Assembly: GCA_000482145.1 (NCBI GenBank)
Contig: AUXH01000131.1
Location: 1-36,875, forward strand
Source: Strigomonas culicis
Lineage: Eukaryota; Euglenozoa; Kinetoplastea; Trypanosomatida; Trypanosomatidae
Reading direction: 5' to 3'
DNA length: 36,875 nt
Part shown: in pieces, positions 1-9,500 of the stretch
Numbering within the stretch: position 1 is the stretch's first letter
Layout: each line of letters starts with the position of its first letter
Notes under the pieces: model-generated
The model's database searches: none
What the model was told of the DNA's origin: nothing
The model's input: only the letters and a program-made list of their open reading frames with translations
Program-made: the position numbers and the translations under genes

Positions 1-59
<59 letters not shown>
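1..59. repeat. (AC)n dinucleotide microsatellite at the window edge
   Basis: About 29 perfect AC units open the window. The opposite end of the window also finishes in a dinucleotide repeat, which suggests contig ends placed where assembly failed. Confidence 0.97.
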
Positions 60-61
<2 letters not shown>

Positions 62-313
62 AATCACCCACAACAACAACAACAAAAAAAACACAATAGC
101 ATACCCATATTGCATGCGGCAAGCTATTAGAAGCTGATCCTATCAATGAGCAACAAAGAAAATAATAATAAGAGATTAATGCTCTTTTTTTAAGTATTTT
201 TTTTTTTATGTTTAAATGTACTCTCTTTCTCTCAACATTTTTTTTTATTAAAAAGTTCTTTTTTCTTTCCTTCTACTGTTCAGTGTTTCTGTTAGCAATG
301 ATACACACAAGTC

Positions 314-315
<2 letters not shown>

Positions 316-345
<30 letters not shown>
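316..345. repeat. (TTA)10 microsatellite
   Basis: Perfect trinucleotide repeat in the non-coding spacer. Confidence 0.95.
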
Positions 346-346
<1 letters not shown>

Positions 347-414
347 AAATCATCGAAAGCATTTTATTGAATACACCCACGTGTACATTGCATCAGGACA
401 CCAAACGACCCCAC

Positions 415-438
415 CTCTCTCTCTCTCTCTCTCTCTCT
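415..438. repeat. (CT)n microsatellite
   Basis: Perfect CT dinucleotide run of 24 bases in the non-coding spacer. It is purine-rich on the transcribed sense strand, so it is not a trans-splicing pyrimidine tract for a minus-strand gene. Confidence 0.93.
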
Positions 439-511
439 TTCAGAAAGAGAAGAAGATGAACGTTAACTAGACAACAGTTCTTTTTCCTTTCTACACGTGT
501 CGTCCTTCTGG

Positions 512-3500
512 TTACGCCGAGCCCACTTCGATCGTCACCTCCGTCGCCCGCGGCTGCGGTGGGGCGTCATCGCTGCCGCCCGTAACCGCCGCTGCTGCTG
601 CTTCTTCCGCGGCGGCGGCGGCCGCCTCCACCTTGGGGTCCACCTTGAGGTACTTGAGGTAGATGTAGTAGGCGCCGGCGACGATCAAGACGGGCAGGAT
701 CATCAGCAGCGGCACCGCCGACCACGAGACTTTCGTCCCCGACTCGTTGTTCGGGTCGTCCGCAACCTCCTCCGTCGCGAGCGTGGCCTTGGGCAGTGCC
801 AGGAAGGCCGCGCGCCACGCGGCCTCGGCCGCCGGCACGCTCGGCAGCGACACGGCGTGGCCGGCCGCGGTCGTGCTGTTCAGTGCCGTGTGGAGCTCCA
901 CGCCGGAGCTGAAGTAGAACTCCATCGTGGCCACGCCGACCGTGCGGTAGCGCGCGTCGGCGTCGTCCGTCGGCAGCAGCTCCGCCAGGAGTGTGTACTG
1001 CGAGGTGTTGCTGCGCAGCAGCTCCGCGATGCGGTAGAGGATATCCGGCGCCGCCGCGCGTGCGGTGACGAGCGTCGTGTTGTTCTGCAGCGCCGCATCC
1101 GCCGCGACGGCGACGGACAGCGCGTAGGAGGGCAGATAGACGGCTTCCGCGGTGGTGGTGTTGTCCGTGTCGTTGTCGGCGGCGGCGGGCGCGGACACCG
1201 GGCCGACGTGCTGCAACTGCAGCTGCAGCACGGACGGCGTCGTGTTCACCGCCGCCGCCAGCGCGTCCTGCAGCCGCGCGAGCGCGGCCGCGCTCAGCTC
1301 CAGGGCGGCGCTGTTCACCAGCGCGGCGGTGCTGTTGAGCCCGTCCGCGCGCAGCGCCGTGGTGTTCGCGCGGATGAGCACCTGGAGCAGCATGCTGACG
1401 TCGCGCATGTAGTAGTTGTGGCGGTCCACATCGTCCCCCTCCGCGAGCTGCGGGCGCAGGAAGAGCGAGGACGCGGAGAGCGCCTCGAGTGCGGTGGGCG
1501 CCGCCGCCGTCGCGTTCGCGGCCACCGCCGCGCGGCGCTGCTGTAGCGTGCGGTTGCTGCTGCCGCTGCCGGCGACCGCCGGTTCGTAGTCCGCACTGTA
1601 GTAGTGCTCGCCGTCGAGCGAGAGGCAGACCAGCAGCGCATCGCCCGTCATGAGGTTCGCGAGCGTGGCAACGCTACTGTTCGCGGCGGCGGCGGTCAGC
1701 TGGTCCAGCAGTGCATGCAGCGTCAGGGGGGCGGCCGCGCCGCCGACCGTCTGCGCGAGGCGGAGCAGCGTCGCGGTGGTGTCGAGCCACGTCGCGTTCT
1801 GCAGCGCCGCGTTGCGCGCGCGGAGCTCGGCGGCCCACACGGCGCTCGCCGCGACGCGGTCGTACCAGGCCTCCACCGTCTCCGCCGCCGCATCAGCATC
1901 CTCCGCGGCCGCGGTGGCATTCCAGAGCGCCCCGGTCGGGAGGTTCAGCACGAAGAGCGGCAGGGCCAGCGCGCTCGTGCCGCTCGTCAGCACCTCCGCG
2001 CCGCTGCACCGCGCACCGAAGAGACTCGTGCGCAGCACGGCGACCGTCGCCGCGAGGGTCGGCAGCCGCTCCGCCGCCGCGGCGTCCGTTTCGTCGAGGG
2101 CGAGCGTGCGCGGGTCGCGGCCGCTGCCGGCGCCGAGGCCGCTGCCGGCGAGCCCCGCCGCACCGGCAGGATAGCGATAGCTCGGCGCGCGCGAGCGGAC
2201 GTCGACCGCCGTCGTCGTGTACGTGACGTTCGCGGTGTTGCTCGCGTTGGCGTACGTGTACCGCACGACAGGGGTCGTGCGGTTCGCCCCGCTCACCTGC
2301 GACACCCGCTGCAGCCGCGCAACCGCCGCGTTGGCGACCACCGCGCCCTCCCGCGCGGAGCGGCCGCTCTCCGTCGCGGCCTCCGCCGGCAGCAGCGACG
2401 TCGCGGCGGGCGGCAGCACGACGAGGCGCACGGATGACGACGACTGCTGCTGCTCCGCCGCCGCGCTGCCGACGGGCCTGAAGCTGAGGCCGCTGTCCAC
2501 GCTGTAGCAGAGCAGCGGGGCCTGCGCGGCGGCGATGGTGCTGCTGGCCGCCGGCGTCACGTGCCGCAGCGCGCCGGCGGAGATCGTCAGTGTGCCGCTC
2601 GCGCCAGCCTCCGGCCACGAGAGGCCGAGCAGCGCCGCGGCGGCCGTGCCGTTGAGCGACTCGGAGCCGCCGTAGGCGGTCACCGCCGCGACATCGCCCT
2701 GCTGCGCGAGGTTCTGCCGCGTGTACACGTCCGTCTGCCGCGCCACGTCCGCGCAGCTCCCGCTGAAGTGGAGGGCCGCGCCGCCGCGCTGCAGCTGCCA
2801 CGTCGCGGCGACCGCAAAGGCAAACTGCACCGAGACGCCGCGGCGGCCGATCGCGGAGCCCTCCACCGGCAGCGCCGCGGCGGCGCCTTGGAAGACGGCG
2901 ACGGCGCCCGCCGCGACGCGCGCGACCGCCTTCACGGCGAGCGCCGAAGTCACGTGGACGACGACAGCGGTGCGGGTGTAGTTCGACTCCTGCCGCGCCA
3001 CGAAGAAGAGGCTCTGCTTGAGGCACACGCCGTAGTCGCCGTCGCGGAGATAGCCCACGCCGGGCGGCACCTGCAGCACGCGCGTCACGTTCGCGACGGT
3101 GGCCGCCGTCGGCGCCGCCCAGTGGGCCGGCGCCGTCACGGGGATCTCCAGCACCGGCGGCCGCGCGCACAGGTCCGTGTCGTCCGTGTCGTTGGCGGCT
3201 TGCGCGACAAGGCGGAGGCGCATGCCTTCCTGCAGCCCGCCGCTGCACGCGCGGCCGACCGCCACCCCCGCGCCGCTATCGACGCGGCGGAGGTAGACGT
3301 CCAGCCGCGTCGCGTCGTCGCTGCCGACGCACGTCAGCGCCGTCGCGAGGATGCGCACGGTGAGGCCGGTCTGCTCCTGCGGCCACGCGTAGTCGGCGAA
3401 GAACCACACCGCCAGCGTCGTGCTGTCCGCCGTGGCGGTCGCCGCCTGCCGCTGCAGCGCAGCCACATCGGCGGGCGACAGGGCGGGGAGGTACACGTAG

Positions 3501-6500
3501 CCCTCCGAGGCGAGCCCGACGCCGGCAACAAACCCACTCCACAGCGCGTCCATCGTCAGCTGGTTGAGGTAGGCGTTCGCCGCCGTGTCCGGGAACGCCG
3601 CCGCCGGCAGCGCCTGCAGCAGCGCCACGGTCGCCGCGTCGAGCCCCGCCGCGCCGGCGCTCAGCCGCGACTCGTTGCGGTAGAAGCGCACGTCGTAGCG
3701 CGTGTCGGTGAAGGCGGCGGTGACGCCGACGTACTCGTACACGTCCGCCTCCGCCTCGAAGGCCCGCACGGCCTGCGCCTGCGCCGCGAGTGCCGCGGCC
3801 GCCGTGGCGGTGGCATCTGCCTCGGCGTCGCTCTCCTCCGCCGCGGTCAGCACGCGCAGCCGCAGTGTCGGCGCGAAGCGCGTCGTGAAGTAGGCCGCCC
3901 CGACCGCGTAGAAGTGCTGGCCGCCGTCGAGCGACAGGCAGAGCGCGGCGGGGTCCCACGGGTCGAACGCGGCGGCCGCGACGGTGCGGTCGATCGGCAG
4001 GTACGCCGCGAGGTCGTCTGTGTCCGCGCTGCTGTCCTCGTCCGCCACGCGGATCGACGCCGAGGCGAAGGTGGCGCGCATCACAGCGTACGGCATCAGC
4101 GGGCTGCTGGTGGCGTTGGCGAGGTCGTCCGTGCCGGGGAGCGGCAGCAGCGGTGTGCTGCACGGCTTGCCGACGCGCACCTCCACCAGCTCCAGAAAAG
4201 GCAGCACGGACGCGTCGTTCAGCAGCTGCAGCATCATGTTCTTCGACTTGTCGGCCTCCGACAGCTGCTTCCAGTACACGCTGTTGTAAAAGCTGTCCGC
4301 GGCGCTGCTGCCGCTGCGGCGGAGCCGCAGCGGCAGCAGCAGGTCCTCGTGCTCGCGGCGCAGCACCAGCTGGCGCACGCCGGCGGCCTCCACCGCCGCG
4401 TGGGCGGCCCACGGGTGCGCCGCCACGCGCTCCACCGTCACGTTCAGCACGAAGAGATAGACGCCGGCGTCCGTGTAGCCATCCAGCGCGGGCGCCGCCG
4501 TCGTCGTCGGGTCGGCGGCGGCAGACCCCGCGTCCGCCGACACCTCTGCATCCACCGCGGAGGACGACGACGTGGCCATGCCGGCGTCACTCGGTGGTCG
4601 CACGCACAGCCGCAGCCGCAGCACCGTCGCCTCGGCGGTGTGCGCGGCGGTGAGGGTGAGCGTGCCGTCCGCCGTGACGGCGAGCGCCGGCAGCTGCGCT
4701 GTGTCGGCGGCACAGCGCGCGGAGAGCACCACCGTCGCGCCCGGGACGAGGCGGCCCGCCGCCGTGGTGTTGAGCCGCGCCTGCTCCGCCCGCAGCCCGC
4801 TGAGGTTGACCGTGCCCGTGCCGCCGAGCGGCACGACGAGTGTATCGCGCAGCAGCTGCGTCAGGATGTTGTCTTCCTCCTCCGGCTGGTCCGCCTGCAG
4901 CCGCGACGTGGTCACCGCGAGCGCCAGGCCGCTCACGCGCACGAAGGAGGTGCCGTTGTCGTCCGACAGGCACACACTCGTCGCGGTCTGAAGCGCGTCC
5001 AGGTACGTGTAGGGCACGAGGAACACACCGGAGTCATCCTCGATGCGAAGCGGCGCGTCGTAGAAGAGCGAGTTGTTGAGCCCCTGCTGCGCCCGCACCG
5101 CCGCCGCGCGCTGCGCGGCAAGCTCTGTCGCGTTCGCGGCCGCCTCTCCACTGCTGCTGCTGCTCTCTGCGATCGGCACCACGACATCCGCCTCACAGCG
5201 GTCGCCGAAGCGCAGCCACAGATCCTTACGAATACCGTACCCATTCAAATAGTAGACACTGCTGCTGTCGTTCGCAAAGAGCAGCAGCGTCGTGTTGCCC
5301 TCGGCGCCCGTGCGGTCATCGCCGGCCTCGAACGTGGGCGTTGTGCCGCCGGGGTACGTCACGGTTGTGTTGCTGGCGTCGTCCGGCGCGGTGCGGAAGC
5401 CCACCGGTCGCGCGGTGGAGTACTGCAGCAGCGTCATGGGATACACCGGCTCCCGCCACTGCTCGGCACCGGTCTCGAGGCACATGATCCAGGGCAGGCT
5501 GAAGCTGGGGTACGTGTTGCCGTAGAGCGTCGTGCTGAGGTTGTACGGCAGGGTGAGCACCCCAGAGTGGAGCACAAAGGGGCCGCGCTGGATGTCCGAG
5601 CTGACCGCCTCCGCGTCTACGAAGCACGGGTCGCCATCGTTGTCCAGCGGCTTCACAAACATGACACGGCGGTGGTCGCCGCACGGCACACGGCTGCTGC
5701 TGCTGCTGCTGCCGTCCAGGCACCAGAGCGCCACCGTGACCTCGCGGCCGACGGTGCCGACAATGTGATCCTCGTCCGCGCGGCCGGTGCGGTGGCCGAG
5801 GGCCACCTTCGTCGGCGCGAGGGCGTACATGGCGGCTACGTCTTTGCTGCCGTCGGCGGCAAAGTAGTTGTAGTGGGTGGGCTGCCGCACATGCGCGGCG
5901 ACGACGAGGTTGACCGGCGTCTCCGCCCACGCGGCCGCGCGCGTGGCCTTGAGGCACAGCTGGTACTGCTGCGGCGTCGCCAGCTTGCGCAGAAAGTCTT
6001 GCTCGAGGTGAAGGTAGTAGCTGTCCTCGTCCTTGATGGTGCCGTCCGCGCTGACAATCGTGTCGCCGCCGCCGACGGTGCGGCCGAAGAGCGGGAAGCC
6101 GTCGAACATCTCGCGCAGGGGAAGGTCCTCGAGGCCGTTCGGCATCGCCGTCGCGCAGTCCACGCCGAGCGGGCGGAACCGCACAAGGCTGTGGTTGGAG
6201 AGCCACGACCCGCGCACCTGCAGCGTCCATTCCTGCCCCTGCTGCACCTCGACGAGCGTCGTGCTGTTCAGCGTGAAGATGGCGTACGTGGGATGGATGA
6301 GCTCAATCGTCAGGTTCTCCAGCGCGAACATCTGCAGTGCGGACTCCGTGCCCAGCACGGTCGACGCGTTCGACGGATACACCGCGCTGGCGCACAGCTT
6401 GTAGCGGCCGGCGGTGGTCAGCAGCGACGGCAACAACACCGCGGAGCCGTTCACCGCGATGATGATGTGCTCTTCCACCAGATTCTCCCGCACGTAGTAG

Positions 6501-9500
6501 TTCTTGACGTCCTGGCAGGGCAGCGAGATCTCGACGAGGAAGAGATAGAGCGGGCTGCCCGCCGCGTGCGTGATGTCGATGAGGGGCCCGACCAGCTGGA
6601 TGCGCTGCCACTCGCCGAGGGCCTTGTCCTGCACCGGCAGAACCAGCGTCTGCGTGACCGCCTCGACCACGTCCTCCACGAGCGCGCTCGTCTGCACCTC
6701 GAAGCCCGTGACGCGGGGGAGCACGAAGCGGTACGGGATGCCCGTCGGGACGAACCCTGTCACGTTGTCGTCCTCCGCGTCCCAGTAGCGCGCGCACCAC
6801 GTGAAGCGGCCCAGCAGGCCACCGACCAGCTCCGCCGCGCCGAAGCGCGTGCTCTGGCCGGCGTGCACCGGGATGTACGCGGACCGCATCGAGAGCTGCG
6901 GGTCGTTGTAGCGCGAGGAGGCCGCGAAGCGGTAGCCGTACAGCGACGGGATGGGCGAGAGCGTCAGCGGGTAAAGCCACAGAAAGCTCGACGCGTTGTT
7001 GCAGTCGACGGCGGGCATCAGCTCCGTCCTGCCCGCCTCGATGCCGAAGCCCTCCACAATCAGATCCGTGTAAGTCGCATACACCACCTCCGCGACCGTG
7101 TTGTTGTACGCCAGCGCGCTGCCGTCGAGGGCGCAGGCCACGCCGCGGCTCGCGAGTGCGGCGCAGATGGTGGGCTCGTCCCGCACGACGTTCGTGATGG
7201 CCGTGATCGCGGGCGGCCGCACCACAAGCTGGAAGCCGGTGCTGTACACGAGCGTCTGGGTGCCCGGCGCGTGCAGACACACGTAGCGCGGCACGCGCGC
7301 CGCCGTGAAGAGCGTGTCTGCGACCCGCCACCCCGTCACGTTCTCCTTCGTCAGCAGCAAAAAGAGCTTCGTCGTCGTCGTGCTGTTGCCCTCGTCCGTC
7401 CCGTCGGCGTCCGTGTGGTCCTGGTAGCGGTACGGCAGGTCGTAGAGCGCGGTGAGGGAGAGGTTGGCGAGGCTCTGGCGCTGGACGAGCAGCGGATCGC
7501 TCTCCGCCGTCGCGTTCCACGCGAGGCCCTCGCACGGCGCCTGCGACACGAAGAATTGCATGTCCGGCCGCAGGCCGTAGCCGACGACGGGGAAGATGAC
7601 GTCGACGGCGTCCTCGGCCACCTTGATGGTGGTGGGGGTGGTGTCCGCCGCGGCGCGGTAGCGGCCGACCGTCAGGATCTGCAGCTCGTGGACGTAGATG
7701 GTCGCCGCGGTCGGCAGAAACACGCGCTCCGCGACGTTGTCAAACCCGCGTGGCACCGACAGACACACCCGCATGCTCTGCCTGCTCTCCTCCGTCAAGA
7801 AGTGGGGTGGGATGACCACTTCCGCGTGCGGCGCGATGGCCGCCCCCGCCGCTGTCTCCGTCGTCCTTGTGTAGTTGCCCACCGTGGTCTGCACGAGCAA
7901 CCGCTGCAGCCAGCTCTGGGACTGCAGCGCCTCCCACGTGCGTGACTCGCGGTGCGGCAGGACGCCCAGCCCTGTCTGTTTGTAGAAGAGGGCGCTGTTC
8001 TGGCAGTGCGTGCTGGTGCGGTCCGCCGCCGCGTCCGACGGCAGCACGTGGGCGAAGGTGACCTCGGCCGCGTTGATGGTCGCCTCCGACCACAGCCGCG
8101 TGTCCACGCCCCACAGCCGGATCATCCCCGCGTAGCCGACGTTCACGTTGAGGTTCGTGCTGTCGCCCCGCCAGCCGACGGAGGCCGCCGGGTCGGCGCC
8201 CATCGGCACCGCCGTCGTGGCCTCGACCACCAAGGGCTGCACCACAATTTCGATCGTCGGCCGCAGCAGCGCATAAGGCGTCTGCGCGTTGTACGCGAAG
8301 CAGAGGAAGAGCGACTGCGCGGTCGACAGCGGAAGGCCGTAGAGCCCCGTGTGGTTCGTGTTGAGTTGCACATACGCCACCGTGTGCGTGCCGTCATAAA
8401 ACGAAGCGTTGTGGCTGCTGGAGGTGTTCTGCAGCGGCACGGCGAGCACGCTGACGGGCAGCATCGTGTCGAGTGCGGTGTCCGACAGCCCCGCCGTCAC
8501 GTTCGTCGCCGTCTGCTGCGCGCGGCTGCAGCGGCTCCCGTCCGAGGTGAGCAGCACACTCATGCCGGCCTGCAGCCCACGCCCGTCCAGCACCAGCACG
8601 GGCGAGCTGTACTGCGTCACGTACACCTTGGTGGTGCTCGCCACCGCCGTCGGCGCACCGCTGCCGGTCGTGTTGAAGGCGAGGCGGTAGGCGTCCCGCA
8701 CGCGCCCGAGCCGCGGAATGTACTGCATGTAGACACGCTGCTGCGCAAAGGCCAGCCGCGGCGGCAGCACCCACAGCCCGCGGAGCAGCACCGTCGGCTC
8801 CGTCACGTACACCTTGAGGTGCGGCACCGCCGTGTACAGCAGCACCGCCGCGCCGTCCGCGTCGATGGCGGTCGTCGCCGCATAGAGGCGCTGCCGGGTC
8901 AGCTCGGCAAGGGAGTCCGTTGCGGCGGCGCTCCAGGTCGTCAGGTTGGCGTAGCGCAGCCATGGCAGCGCGGCTGGCGCCGCCTTCTGGGCCGCGACAC
9001 AGACGTAGTACTCCTGCGGCGCGTTCTCATTCGCGTCGGAGAGCCGCTCCCACGTCTTGTTCGCGTTGAACGCGCGGTAGTAGGCACGCGCGCGCGTCGA
9101 GGCGTTGACGGCGTCGCCGAGCATGACGCTGTCGTCCGCCTGGGCGTAGCTGAAGGCGTGGAAGACCTCTGTCTGCATCGTGTGGTTGTACACGCGGTCA
9201 CGCACCTGCACGATCGGCACGCTCGACGCGAGAAAGGTGAAGAAGGGGTTCGTACAGTCGGCCGACTCGGAAAACCGCATCGAGTAGAGCGCGCTGCTGT
9301 TGTGGCGCATCCCGCTGTCGTCGCTGACGTTCTGCAGAACGAGCTGCACGGTGCCGCTGCTGAAGCGCTCAATGCCCATCTCTGTCTGCACCACCGTCTG
9401 GTGCGCCGCCTCGGCGAGCTGCGCGGCGGTGTAAAAGGCAATTCCGCTGCTGCTGCTGCTGCTGCTGCCGTCCTCGCCCTCATCCGCCGCGTTGGGGAAG

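Larger units (their letters stand above)
60..511 (-). other. AT-rich downstream region (3' UTR of the giant surface protein)
   Basis: No gene is visible. The stretch holds T-homopolymers, a (TTA)10 microsatellite at 316-345 and a (CT)n run at 415-438. It lies just downstream of the minus-strand stop codon at 512-514, so it should contain that transcript's 3' UTR and poly(A) site. A plus-strand frame at 208-459 is low-complexity Phe/Leu/Ser sequence made by these repeats. Confidence 0.7.

Noticed and set aside
208..459. Small plus-strand hydrophobic frame near the window start
   Set aside because: The Leu run is the (TTA)n repeat and the Ser-Leu run is the (CT)n repeat; it is also on the untranscribed strand.
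2561..7945. Plus-strand open frame of 1794 codons antisense to the giant surface protein
   Set aside because: It is a shadow of GC-rich codon use on the opposite strand: Arg/Ala/His/Gly-rich composition, no domains, no splice acceptor. The opposite-strand protein has a signal peptide, lectin domains and a membrane helix.
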